A stretch of 64,000 nt of DNA from Cladochytrium replicatum (GCA_025526935.1 JAHLKD010000033.1:248001-312000), one strand, 5' to 3'. Positions 1 through 11,017 are shown, numbered from the stretch's first letter. A program made the numbers and translations. Notes: a model not told the origin generated them from the letters alone.

Positions 1-32
1 GGGCGAGGGAGACTCAATAGGCTATTTCCAAT

Positions 33-1149
33 ATGCACCGGGGGAATAAAAATAACGTCGAACAGATATTATTTGAAGTGTTCAAAATGCGCATCAGGGA
101 AATATTTACAAATCCACTCAAGCCTGTCAATGGTGCGATTTCAACAATGCTCGTTTTCATCAGTCTGGTCTTTGACTTAATCTTACAGAATCTGAAAACC
201 GAATTGAAGAAATCGTCGATGTCCCACTCCAACCTATTATCGGTTTGATCAAGCACTGTCTGTTTGGTCTCTCTCGTTGATTCAATCGCAGGATCTCTTC
301 AATCTTCCACACAGAGCACACAGTGCGAAAGAAAACGGACGGTTCACTTGGGTTCAGACGAAGAAGAAGACGAATACGGCTACATCTCAAAGAAGAGAGC
401 ACCCAAACAAACAGATGATGAGCGGGGACCTTTCCAAGTCAAGAAACTTCGCATCCCAGAGCTTTCAAGTTCCGAAATGGCGATTCCTGTATTTTCAAGC
501 TTCATCCCGGTGAGATGATGTGGTTAGACCGGATGAACAATATTGCTAATTTGATTGTTCTCAGGTTGCTCCGCAATCGCTGACGGAACTAACCGAGTTA
601 GTGGAGGGGCGGATTGAGTTTGAGTTGGGGAAGGGGAGCTGTGTAGGGAACGATATCACAGGACCAGACATCGCAAGGATATCATGTTCTCAATCGACTG
701 AACAGCAGGTGGCCGGCACGCACAACGAACTCAATTCGGACAGTTTGTACGTTGATGGGGATGTTGATCGAAACGAAACACCTTCATATGCACTCGATAA
801 ATCGACTCGCTTTCTGCGTTTTCCAGCGGATTCCGTGATATTATACGTCTTTGCTCAATGGATCAAAGAAGCCTTGCTCATTGACAAGCGGGTTCCAAAA
901 CCATCGGAAGCCGAGACGATCCGGCGCTGCATTGAACGTTATGTTCAAGATTCTGTTGACTGTGTACAGCAAGTCGTTGTTTCGTTACGACTCTGGGTTG
1001 AGAAAGCCATCGCTATCAACCGCGATCTCGGAGCAATTGACATATACTTGGAAGAAAACTGGCGAACTTTCGTAGTTGACATACGCAACGATGCGATTGC
1101 AATGATCGAGCGAACTTATCAAATTCGTGTTAAACGAGATGGTTGGTAG
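33..1149 (+). CDS. Hypothetical protein, four exons, possibly 5'-partial
   Basis: I do not recognise this protein. Four exons join in frame: 33-132, 189-242, 292-509 and 565-1149, giving about 318 residues. The introns are 56, 49 and 55 nt, each with GT and AG ends, and splicing is needed to remove in-frame stops at 246-248 and after 510. The ATG at 33 follows an in-frame stop at 18, but an AG at 19-20 could be an acceptor, so the true start may lie before the window. The product has an acidic low-complexity patch near residue 80 (EEEDEYGY) beside basic KKR runs, a serine-rich middle and a helical C-terminal third rich in I, V, R and E. It may be a nuclear protein, judging only from composition. 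It converges on the carotenoid-oxygenase-like gene with a 66-nt gap. Confidence 0.6.
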
Positions 1150-1215
1150 TAAGACGTCTTGTACATAGTGTGCAATCCTCCCAAAAAATACATTCAACAT
1201 TCAGCTTACGAACAT

Positions 1216-3383
1216 TCAGTTCGCAGCAAACTTTGAAACAAATGGGAAGGGTGCAACTTCCGGCAAAACGCATCTTGCCAGCTCGTTCCAGTTCACCGCG
1301 TCCAAAAGCAAAATGAAGCTCTGCTTCTTCTGTGAATCATAAACCACCGAAATAACAACTCCCTTGTGCTCAGAGACACGATCGGGCTTTCGCTTCTCCA
1401 ACACCGCATGGGTCCGTTCGGGCACACTGGGATCAGGCACGAATACGGGGGAGCCCGGGAAGCATCCAGGAGCCTGCCATTCGGTCTGCGTAATCATCTG
1501 TAAATCAACCTACAGCAAACGAGATTATCAAGAAGTCATAAATTTTGTTATGAAACACGGACAAACCTTAACCAGCTGATCAAACCATCCCGCCACAACT
1601 TGATTCGTTGTTTTCGACACCGGCCGTGTAGGTACCCCTGAATGGGACAAACCAAAGTAATACGCAACACCGTTCGGCAATCCAGACTCGTGGGGGTTAC
1701 ACTGGACATCCCACATCGGGAAATTGGTCATGTGTTCGTAAAATGAGTCTGTCGGATACTCGTGCAGCATTGTTTGGGGAGTAATTGCTTCCTCAGAGTA
1801 CAGTGCATTGGCAGCTGCAGACAAGTACTCGTAAGTTGTTGCAGCGATCGAAGAAACACTACCGGTGGTCGACGCTGCATTGGATTGGTCGGCCGTAGTC
1901 ACCTTTTTGGCGGGTTGGACGTCGGTCAGCGTGTACCGTCGAATTGTGCTCTTGAGCAAAGACTGCCCGAGAACATTGTATGCCGGATTCTTCAGGGAAG
2001 CATGAGACAGTGCGTCTGTAACAATTCGGGAATCGTCGAATGCTTCGACATCGAGATAGATGTCAAAAGGAGGCTCATACAACGGCGAGCTCTGAGTTTC
2101 GGTATTCTTCTTTTTGACCTCCCAAAGGTTCGCGACAGCGCGGGGGAAGAAGCCCGCAGCGTTGAAAGATTTAATTGGCCAGCCTGTTGTTCGCGAGAAA
2201 ACATGAATATTGGTAGGCTCGGAAATGATCCACTGCAGCGAATCTAGGTAGGAGGACATCGAAAGATCGACGGCCGGTGCGCCTGGAGCAGGTGCATTTG
2301 CAGTTGCAGCAGGAGCTGGCGGGATAGGAGGCGGCATGCAAGAGCAAGGGGGATCCAAAACTACGATAAAATGCTCCGAAACGGTAAATGTTAGGAACGG
2401 ATGGGGTCGGGTGGTTGCAAACGTTCCGACTAAGCGCCACGCTATGTAAGTTGGTGAGGTAGTTCGAAGGGGAACGTCTTGCCCGTTGGAAGCTGGAGCT
2501 GATGGAGCGCTAAACGCAGTGGCGCTATTTACATTCAGCAAGTCCTCGAAAGTAATGGCGACGATGTGAGTGGAGCCTCCAGTTTGGGAGAACTCAACAA
2601 CCATGACGAAAATCTCACGAGTTTTCGGATCAACCTTCGCAAATAACCATCATTTAGAATAACCGATAATGCAACTGTTTTCAACTCGATTACCTGTATC
2701 TTCGGGATGGTGATATACTGACTGTTTGCAGTGCGGAAAGGAAGGTTTGGCTGCTCAAAGAGCGAAACAACCTTCTTTGTCAGAAGCGTTTCCGTCTCCA
2801 AGATCAACACTTCCATTCCGTAACCGAGCGCAACCAACGCAGTGTCATCTTCGCCAGTACGAATCTTCATAACATCAAGAAAGTTGACTAGACGAGAAAT
2901 GTATTGCTGTGCAGGATTAGAGATAAATCCTGCAGGCTTGGCCAGTCTTTCTCGAAGTTGCGGGTCGTCAATATCTACGGTCACGAAGGCATTCGTGTCA
3001 ACCTCTGGAGACTGGGATGGCTGAGACTCATCCTTTTCGGATATTTGGGCCGAACGGGATAGGGAGCGATGGAGAAGGTGAACTCGCCCATCACGGAACT
3101 CCACAGCATACGCTTGTGGCACTCCATCGAAGTAATGGGAAGTTGCCGAGGTTGTCGCTAATCCCGAGAGTGATAATTCAGATATTTGACCGGGAGAAAT
3201 CTGCAATAGGGTCCCATTGAGCCATGCGGGTATTTTCCCAGAAACGGGTAGAGCAACTGGATGATCGGTTGACGAAGTAGATGTGGCCTCAAGTCCTCCG
3301 AGGTAGGACGGGTCTGCCGGGTACTTGCTTTTGGCAATTTGGCGCTTTGCAGGGCGAAAGAATTGCGAGAAAATTGAAGTCAT
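1216..3383 (-). CDS. Carotenoid cleavage dioxygenase (RPE65/CCD) family protein, probably catalytically degenerate
   Basis: Three exons on the minus strand: 3383-2694, 2634-1567 and 1509-1216. The introns are 59 and 57 nt and both are phase 0. The product is about 683 residues. Family landmarks are clear: an N-terminal PVSGKIPAWLNGTLL block, HYFDGVPQAYAVEFRDGRV, VDPKTREIF, then FDIYLDVEAFDD and a C-terminal blade containing PGCFPGSPVFVPDP and LDAVNWNELAR. Family members use four histidines to hold Fe(II). Here only one of the four expected positions keeps its histidine (PHPFLTF, about residue 308). The other three read IPK (expected HPK, ~226), FFPRAVANLWE (~393) and PFPFVSKF (near the end). 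The fold is therefore probably kept while dioxygenase activity is doubtful. A proline/alanine-rich insert lies near residue 335. No signal peptide is seen. Confidence 0.85.
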
Positions 3384-4242
3384 TCGAGATTTGGGAACGA
3401 GCTCTTTGGGTTGCGTTTGTCTGCAAGAAATTAAGGTTGTATTTATATTGCACCGTGCACAGCCCAGCCTGGCTCCACCGACCGGATGAGAATGAGTTTA
3501 GCATTTCGATCAAAACCTAAATGTGAAGTCATTGGCATCCTCGTTAAAAACCCAAACACATGCACTGAATAGGAAAATCAGGAAACTGAATACAAAGCCA
3601 GATAAAAATTCGAGCGATAATTCCAAAGAATTCATCTCCGGTTTTCATAAATCGTTGAAAAGCACGTTGTTTAGCAATATGGATGATTAAGTAAGAAGTA
3701 TATTTCTGAAATTTGTTGATTATGACTATGTTCATGTCCAAGAATCGTTGCATGATTTGCAATATTGGTTTGATTAATTGCACGACGACTTGAGGAGGAA
3801 GAAGAATTTTGTTCATTCTGTTGAGCAAATGAATGAATGTGCTTGGTTCTAGATAATGTATGACCGTTCTGTTTTACATTGTCCAAAGATTTGCAACAAT
3901 CTGTGGAACATTGTGAATCGGGGTAGTCAGACTGTTAAATTCTGTTTATCCTTGGGGGGCTTATCCATAATTTTGCGCAATAGGTTTTTTCTCTTGGGCT
4001 TGAGAGTTTTTTATGCTATTGCTTGATTTATGTTTTGGGTAGTCATGCTGTTTTATATTCTTTATGTGTTAAATATTCTTGTTAGGGTGTGTGAATTCTG
4101 TGTGGGAAATATTTAGTGCTGCCTGGAACAAACCAAACACTCACACCACAGTCTTCCTGGTTAGGCAATCCCAGCCTTGATTTGTATTAGCCACAGAGTG
4201 CTTGTGTGCAAAAAGGGGAATTCTGCTTTATCATCACCCCAT
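3384..4242. other. Intergenic, no gene seen
   Basis: AT-rich sequence between the carotenoid-oxygenase-like gene and the left inverted repeat. Only short ORFs without protein-like composition are present. The stretch at about 4100-4240 may be an outer, more diverged part of the mobile element. Confidence 0.5.
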
Positions 4243-4514
4243 ATTCAACTGGGCCAAGAGACGGAACCTGGAGCTTTTGTGCTAGCTACAGTACACCTAA
4301 AAACGCCCTACTGCTGCCAGGAAAAGCCCTTGGTTTTCAACAGGTGGTTTTTAACAGGTGGTTTTTAACAGGTGGTGGTTTCATCCAGGACCTACCATTT
4401 TGGACCTTTTTGTGCTTTAACTCACAAACGTATTTCTGGCTACACAAACACTTCCCTGATTACTCAGAATTACAGGCGATCAGTTTCGATTATTTTTTAT
4501 CCATTTTTCTGAGC
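4243..4514 (+). repeat. Left inverted terminal repeat
   Basis: This 272-nt sequence is near-identical by eye to the reverse complement of 7473-7757. It starts ATTCAACTGGGCCAAGAGAC and ends around a TTTTTCTGA block. It contains three copies of a 14-bp unit (TTTTTAACAGGTGG), one fewer than the right repeat, which explains most of the length difference. An apparent 167-codon ORF across it is an artefact of the repeat. Confidence 0.85.
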
Positions 4515-7450
4515 ATTTTCAGGATAAGAGAAAGCCTTATGAAATTTGCATACAACCATCAAGGTCAGTTTGACCAACCCTCTTGGCATGTCAAGATTGA
4601 ATCTTCCATCAGAAAGCAACACTTTCGGGAATGCATCTGGAAATTCTTCTGGTGGATTAAAAACATCATTTCCTGCACGATCACAGAGAGTGCTAATCTG
4701 CTTCTGTGAGAGAACTTTGATTCCAAATGTGCTTGTCAAATCTTTGATTTTTCATTTCAGAGATGTTCTCAATGGTAAATATGGCCTGAAACAATTTCAG
4801 TTGCATCGTTGAATACGATGACATTGAGACTATTAGTGTTTTCTTTGTGCCATACTTCTCCCTGCCCCAGTGAAGAATCAAGTTCAGGGTCGACGAACAT
4901 AGGATTGTAAGGTGATTGCATAAATGATAGCCGAGGAAGAGGGCGGACGCAAATGACAAAACACACTGGACCGATTACATCCATACCAAGTAAGAGAAGG
5001 GGTCTAGAATGCTGCACCAGCATAAACCTGACAGCTATCCGCAATTCACGACCACCATACACATAGAGCACAATATCTGACACTATTTCCTCTGTGGCAG
5101 TATTGGCACCTCATATGCCCTCTAGTGACTCGTGTCACTCAAGTCGTGGAGCAGATAATCCCCACTCATGACATAAATTGTATGACACGACAGAAATGGA
5201 TGATCCAGTACCAACAATAATTGGATGCTCTTTGCAATCAATTGTTCCCATGCACCAAAATGGCACTACTGGCTTAGGTGGTGAGGGGTGGACTGAGTGA
5301 TCTCTATCTGTATCCAACACAGATGTCACTTCAGTGTTACATTCCCCAACAATCTCATCCATCACATCTTTCCAAGGTGTGGTGATAGCCTCCATAAGCG
5401 TAGAAAACTTTTTGTGCAAACCATTTTAGGGAGTACGATCAACGTTGTTGATTGGTGTTGCTGTCAAAAACTGCTGAATACGTGGGGTGACCAAAAGATT
5501 CAGCAGGCGTGATTCCAAATTTTCAAATGTAATCACTTGATTTGAGATATTCTGGAAGGATGTCAATTTCTTAATGTCTCCAGATCCAATCAGCCAATTA
5601 TCTGGACCCCATTCATCAGGCAATGGTTTGTGCTGATAAAAGTCTTTCCTCCGATATCTGAATGATACTTGAGCCGGACTGGGATTTGCTTTTCGCCAGG
5701 CAGATCTTCGACCTTCACTTTGAACTCTTCTGCTGGCAGATAGGAGCGTTTTTGAACGGTTCTTTTTCAGGCTTTTGTTGAGTGATAATGGTTGCTGATT
5801 CTCAACTGAGTCATTTTTGATTTTGGGATCCTTTGCTTTTTTCCACTCAGCATGTGCATCAGCAATAGGGTTTGACTTCAGGTAAGAAAACTTCTTAGCA
5901 CACCAAACTCCAACTACATCCAAGTTTGGTACAATAGTGTGACATGGATATGGTATAGCCAATTTGGACCTTTCTTGGTCCCATGATTCCCGAACTGTTG
6001 ATGGAAAAGCTGAATGATCCACAATAGTTGAATAAAGGTATTCACTGAGGCTTCCTGTTGACGAACTTTTAGCAAGTTGGATAAGATGTGAAATTTCATT
6101 TAACAGCTGATCCAATGATGGGAATGATTCAATGGGCAAAAATCCCAAAGTTTGCCTAGCGTGGATCAAGAAATCTGGAGAGCGGAAGCGACCAATCAAA
6201 GCTTCCATCCTGAACACGCTCACGCCACTGTTCATCACGATTGTCCCACCAGCATGACGCTGCAGAATTATCTTTGAACTGTTGCACCATAGCTTGAGCT
6301 TGCATTGGTTCTGTCCAAGTTTGACTAATTGCAACTTTAGTCACCGAACTTCTCTTACTCATTTGAACTGGCATCATCAGCCTGGCCTGAAGAGGAAGTC
6401 CCAGCAAAACAAGGTATGTTGTTCAGAGCATTCTGGTCCAACTTCTCTGATCGTTTGGTGAGAAGCCCAGTTTGTTGGAGTGCTGAAACAATTTCCAGTC
6501 CAATATTTCCATGTGGAGGGGAAGATTGGCAAACTAGAAAGCTCTGGAAAACAGCTTCTGTAGGTCCATGATAATCACTAGTTCCAAGTGTTTTCACTGT
6601 TGGTACAACTGCATCTTTCAAAACAAATTGGGCAGATTGTAAAACTCGGGAAGCTTGTTGTGATGCCGAGTCCTTTGGTCCAAGCTCATGCATGTCAGAG
6701 TGCTGATCGTCAGATGATGATGACACTGCAAGTGATGCTTGAATCTGATCACAATCCCTCTTCAATCTGTCACGTTCAGGAATTGATAAATCCAAAGCAT
6801 CTCGCAATTCGTGTTTGGCCTTGCATTCTGCTCCCCATTGACCACAAAATCGATCTGCCAACTTCGGAGGTCAATTTTTGTTTTGTGAAGAGACTTTGCT
6901 CCCACGTGCGCTCTACTGCGCCATTTCGCTGTCGCGTATGTTGGCGCAATCGAAACGAGTGCGAAGACTGGCTCCAGCAGCCTTGACTGAGGCCATTTCC
7001 GCCTATAGCAATTTTCCTTGATGCGGAATTGGCTGGCAAGCTCTTCGGATGGGTTCAACAGTTTCTCCAAGTCATCCAGAGCTGAAACTCGCTTTGCCTC
7101 CGCCAATTGAGCCGTCTCTAGCGCCGCTGCAGCGCTGGCTGCCTTGCGCAGTGCTTCCGCTGCATTCTCCTGTGCAAAGCGAAGCTCTCAACAAGCGCCG
7201 CGCACTGCATTCCAAGTGCATCGTTCTCGATTTCAAGCTGCTCGAGCGATACAGCCGATTCAAAACGTCCTACTTCATGCGCATGGTTTAGCAAATCCAC
7301 AAGTGCATTCGGGACAGCGATCTGGCCAGATCCAACACTGGCCAAATATCCAGCAACATTCTCCAATGAATACATCAACAAAAATGCTTTCCTCCACATA
7401 TCGAGGTTCCAAAGGCTGTCCAACATGAGCCCTCGCCAAGCGATCCTGAA
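4500..7450 (-). pseudogene. Degenerate Ty3-like gag-protease-(pol start) fragment
   Basis: Read on the minus strand, the order is a helical gag-like N-terminus (about 7450-7090), further gag segments in shifted frames (7106-6762, 6861-6355, 6334-5426), a retropepsin-like segment (5419-4769) and a start-of-pol segment with a PPEEFPDAFP block (about 4660-4620), cut off at the left inverted repeat. The protease region shows the flap-distal LLLLGMDVIGP motif. Its active site reads GTGSS where the family has DTG(A/S)S, so the catalytic aspartate is lost. Multiple stops and frame changes separate the pieces. Assignment rests on these motifs and their order, and is moderately secure. Confidence 0.7.
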
Positions 7451-7472
7451 CCTTCGAAGTTGTGAACATAGT

Positions 7473-7757
7473 GTGTTCAGAAAAATGTGTAAAATAATCG
7501 AAACTGATCGCCTGTAATTCTTGGTAATCAGGGAAGTGTTTGTGTTGCCGGTAATATGTTCCTGAGTGAAAGCACAAAAAGGTCCAAATAGTAGGTCCTG
7601 GATGAAACCACCACCTGTTAAAAACCACCTGTTACAAACCACCTGTTAAAAACCACCTGTTGAAAACCAAGGGCTTTTCCTGGCAGCAGTAGGGCGTTTT
7701 TAGGTGTACTGTAGCTAACACAAAAGCTCCAGGTTCCGTCTCTTGGCCCAGTTGAAT
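7473..7757 (-). repeat. Right inverted terminal repeat
   Basis: This 285-nt reverse-complement partner of 4243-4514 has four copies of the 14-bp TTTTTAACAGGTGG unit, one of them reading TTTGTAACAGGTGG. Substitutions relative to the left copy are scattered, so the two copies have diverged for some time. Confidence 0.85.
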
Positions 7758-8570
7758 CTTTAACAACAGGTATGCCCACACGCACTGTTCACTTGAATAT
7801 AGGAGTTGATTCCCCTGGCAAAATGGGCTGAGTCAATGAGTCATTGAGCTTATCGTTATTAGGCTCACCTTGGCTGGGTTGAAAATGTCTTGGCAACAGG
7901 GGCAATCGGGAGAAAATCATCAGCCTCTGCAACCACAACAGGAAAGAGATAGCAAAGAGGTCCAGAATTCAATCCTTGATGCTTACAATTATGATATGAC
8001 TGCAACAACATCCTCATGAAATTGACATTGAATTGATATATTTGAAATATGACAGAAAGAAGACAAAGACATTGTAACTGACAGGGTCTCTCACACACAG
8101 TGAATCATCATTTTCAAAGTTTCCTGGTGAAGTGGTGAATCACTATTAAAACCTCTTGGGGATAGGCCTTGGACCGTGAAGACTATATCTTTATGTTGTT
8201 CCCCTCACCTCATCAGCGCTGACCTGATGGATAATTCGCTGACCTGATGCGGTGAGGGGAACAAGTCAGGGACACACTGTGAAGGATGGAGAAGCAATCA
8301 AAGCAGGACTAATAAAGAAGGTGGATTTATCAATCAAAAGTTTGACTTTTGCTTTGGGACGGCGCCAAATTGGGAACTGGTGGATTAAACTCTTTGTATT
8401 TCTTGTTGTTTGCTTTATAACTTAAGCATGCTTATTAGAAATTGCTAGCTACTTCTGCGAATCAGCTCAACAAATCTATTTTTGGATCACACACGTACTC
8501 AAGTGGTTTGTCGCTGTTCAACCTCTTTCAACCTCTCTCAAATCTCTTCCAACTGTTGAAACAAATTGTG
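7758..8570. other. Intergenic with hairpin and primer-binding-site-like sequence
   Basis: No gene is seen. The stretch holds the 8198-8262 hairpin described separately. On the minus strand, at 8369-8356, it reads TTTGGCGCCGTCCC, which resembles the tRNA primer-binding site that follows a 5' LTR. That would suit a retroelement reading leftward into the gag remains, but no matching LTR pair was found by eye. Confidence 0.4.
8198..8262. repeat. Imperfect inverted repeat (19-bp arms)
   Basis: The left arm 8198-8216 (GTTCCCCTCACCTCATCAG) pairs with 8244-8262 with one mismatch around a 27-nt loop. The sequence GCTGACCTGATG also occurs twice as a direct repeat within it. It could be a terminator-like or element-derived structure. 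No function can be assigned. Confidence 0.6.
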
Positions 8571-9117
8571 ATGGCGAAGAGACGTAACACCACCTCAAGA
8601 AAGAACACCGAAAACCACAGCACCAACGACGATGTGCAGGGTGACAATCAGAGGCAGCAGAAAGCCGGATCGGACAATCAAGATCAGCCGCGGGACCCAA
8701 AGCAGCGTGGTCGTCCTCGTTCTAAATCTAGGAGCTCCAGCAACGGCGCATCGCTGAGCTATGCCGCTCTGCTTGCAGTTGCTTTAGGTAATGTCCCTGA
8801 GATCTGTTTTATTCAAATCTGATGCTCCCATATTGTTTGCAGTCATCGGATCAGCGCTGTTTTACCCTAATTTTCAAGGATCATCGGCTATTGCTCCATT
8901 GAGACAACCCCGTGCTCCCCATTTGGGCCGCCGAACGGTGTTTGAGTTCGCGGTTGGGTCAACATGTGAAATCTCGTCACATTGCGAAGTTTGTCTGAGT
9001 GAGACTGAGTTTGGTCGTTGCAATGAAGGGAAGATAACTCGTGAAGGGATTGCGCCAGGTTCAACCAAGTGCCAAAAAGACCGCTACGCTGGATGCGACG
9101 GTGTCAAATTTGTTTAA
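8571..9117 (+). CDS. Small type-II-like membrane protein with cysteine-rich lumenal domain
   Basis: Two exons (8571-8787 and 8843-9117; 55-nt intron, phase 1) give about 163 residues. The N-terminal ~60 residues are hydrophilic and rich in N, Q, R, S and K (MAKRRNTTSRKN at the start). One hydrophobic segment follows around residues 62-85 (LSYAALLAVALVIGSALF, spanning the splice junction). The C-terminal ~65 residues hold six cysteines in a CxxxxxCxxC...C...C...C pattern ending GCDGVKFV. This suggests a cytosolic tail, one membrane anchor and a disulphide-bonded exterior domain. I cannot match it to a named family. The start was chosen as the ATG giving the hydrophilic N-terminus; an upstream in-frame codon at 8442 is less likely. 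Confidence 0.6.
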
Positions 9118-9340
9118 CCACATAAAAGTCTAGAGTCACTAAGCTATGTTAGTGACAGGCGACGGTGGAGCATCTCAAAATATGCTTGGTTTAAGTTGGT
9201 TGAAACAAAATTTCTAAATGATCCCTGCAACAGCACAATGGGTAAACGCTGTGAATGTGCTTCCGGTATCTAATGTCTCTATGTTCAAGAAACAAAATAA
9301 ATAGTGACTTCCGGGCAGGTCGGGCGACGAAGAACGCCAA

Positions 9341-11017
9341 TCAATCCATGCACGTCGTCCCATCCGCCAGCCCACAGATTCCGCCCAAAAACAACGGCTT
9401 GCAATAGCTTTCCGCGCCAGCGCACGCACTATTCCCACATTCCTTCCCTACACTGCGACCATCCTCGCAAACCTTACACATTCCCGTCCAAATCTCAAAA
9501 TCCGGCATTTTTCTCCTTTTCTCCCTTTCAATCCTCCTGATAACCTCGATTTCTTCCTCATGGTACACATGCTCCACCTCCTCCATCGATTCGCCCTCCG
9601 CCCCTTCCCTGAGATCCGACCCATCCAAGTCCAGAATCTCAAGCACGTCGCATCCGCGCACAAACTTTTCTAGCTCGCTCCACCCGCTCTTGCCGATATG
9701 GTTTTCCGACAAGTCGAGCGTCTGCAATGCAGCTTTTATTGTCGTCGATGCCGCGAGCGTGCGCACAAACGTCGCGAAGCCCTGGGGTGTGCAGGACTGG
9801 GTATTGCTGACTGTGAGGTGGCACATTGAGGAGGACTTTGCAATTGCGGATGCGAGGAGTTCGAGAGAGGGGTCGGAGACGACGATGGAGCCGAGGTAGA
9901 GGGATGTGAGGGCGTGGCAGGATTGGATTGAAGCGGCGAGGGCAGCGGAGGGCAATGGGGATGTTGGTGGGTCGAGTGGGGTTAGGTGGAGGCTTGTGAG
10001 TGTCGCAGTGGATTTGAGAGCGGATGCGATTTGGAGGAGAGAGGGGCAGGGAAGGTCGCAGAAGTCGAGGGCGAGTTGGGATATGGAGCGGAAGGCTGGG
10101 GTGTTGGAAAGTGCGTGGGAGAGTGCATTAGCAGCTATTGGCTGTATGGTGGCGTGGCGGATGGTGAGGGATTGGATGTTGATGCGAGGGTTGCGGCCGA
10201 GGAGGGAGATGATTGAAAGGAATGCTTGTGAACTGTGAAGTGGACCGCTTGTTCCAAAATCTACGTAGAGCTCTTTGAGAGCACATGCGGACATCGCGAG
10301 GCTTCCGAGCAGGACTGTTTGCAATTGGAAGTGGTAGTTGCGTTCGGAGGGTTCATCAGGGCACGGGAGGCCGAGGATCACGGATTCGATGGAAGGTTGG
10401 CGCTCAATAGCTTTGCAGAGGGCGGACCAGGTATCAGGTAGGATCGCAGGGCCATGGCAAGCAACGCAAAACTGGATGCTGAGGGTGGTCAAGCGACAAG
10501 AAGAGCGTGCAAACGCTTTTGCGAAGTCGTCCAAAACTGTAGCTGCGCGATCATCAAAGAACTCGAATATCAACTCGACCTCCCGAAGGCAAGGATTTGC
10601 AAACACTCCCCATAACAGCCTCGACAGGTCCTGTGCAGCTTGATCCGTCGTTAGTGCGGAGCAGTGCAGCGTGAACTGTGTCGTTTGGGAAGCAAGACGG
10701 AAGATCGTAGATTCAATATTTCCATAGGCAACGCTTGAATCGAATCCCAGAATGGAAAGGCTCTTGAATAGCGGGAAATATGGAGTTCCACTGAACGCAT
10801 TGCCGAACTTGGTGAAGTTTTCCAGACTCTGATGCTTGGCAAAGTTGAGCGATATTCGCACAGATGAGAGAATTTGATTGATTAGGAGTACTCGCATCCG
10901 TAGACATGTCTGTGCTAGTCTGACGAGAGAGTTGTCGCAGAGGAAGCGTGCCAGCTCCCTAGATATGATCTCAGGTGGGAGCAACAGAATGTTTCGTCTC
11001 GACGGCATCCCCACCAT
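9341..11017 (-). CDS. F-box/leucine-rich-repeat protein
   Basis: An uninterrupted 558-codon frame starts at an ATG at 11017. The N-terminus has an F-box-like helix set (LPPEIISRELARFL...LVRLAQTCLRMR, residues ~12-45). The body consists of irregular leucine-rich repeats, clearest at LQTLDLSENHIGKSGW and the following LEILDLDGSDL. A cysteine-containing tail (CKVCEDG...CGNSACAG) follows an acidic, basic-charged linker. F-box proteins of this design usually recruit substrates to an SCF ubiquitin ligase through Skp1; the LRRs would be the substrate-binding part. Codon use is GC-rich in the C-terminal half. The neighbouring genes are unrelated. Confidence 0.75.
   Translation of the reverse strand: MVGMPSRRNILLLPPEIISRELARFLCDNSLVRLAQTCLRMRVLLINQILSSVRISLNFAKHQSLENFTKFGNAFSGTPYFPLFKSLSILGFDSSVAYGNIESTIFRLASQTTQFTLHCSALTTDQAAQDLSRLLWGVFANPCLREVELIFEFFDDRAATVLDDFAKAFARSSCRLTTLSIQFCVACHGPAILPDTWSALCKAIERQPSIESVILGLPCPDEPSERNYHFQLQTVLLGSLAMSACALKELYVDFGTSGPLHSSQAFLSIISLLGRNPRINIQSLTIRHATIQPIAANALSHALSNTPAFRSISQLALDFCDLPCPSLLQIASALKSTATLTSLHLTPLDPPTSPLPSAALAASIQSCHALTSLYLGSIVVSDPSLELLASAIAKSSSMCHLTVSNTQSCTPQGFATFVRTLAASTTIKAALQTLDLSENHIGKSGWSELEKFVRGCDVLEILDLDGSDLREGAEGESMEEVEHVYHEEEIEVIRRIEREKRRKMPDFEIWTGMCKVCEDGRSVGKECGNSACAGAESYCKPLFLGGICGLADGTTCMD

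Larger units (their letters stand above)
4243..7757. mobile_element. Inverted-repeat element enclosing a decayed gag-protease fragment
   Basis: A ~3.5-kb segment is bounded by two long, closely similar sequences in opposite orientation (4243-4514 and 7473-7757). Between them, on the minus strand, lie frame-shifted remains of a retroelement gag, an aspartic protease and the beginning of pol. No transposase, integrase or complete reverse transcriptase is visible. Either a foldback/TIR element captured retroelement sequence, or the repeats are unusual termini of a non-autonomous element. No convincing target-site duplication is visible directly outside the repeats. A solo copy of the outer ~95 bp of the same repeat lies at 38452-38546, which shows that the termini are dispersed in the genome. 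Confidence 0.75.

Noticed and set aside
4206-4709. 167-codon plus-strand ORF
   Set aside because: Covers the left inverted repeat and continues into antisense of the pol fragment; the same text occurs inverted at 7473-7757, so it is repeat, not gene.
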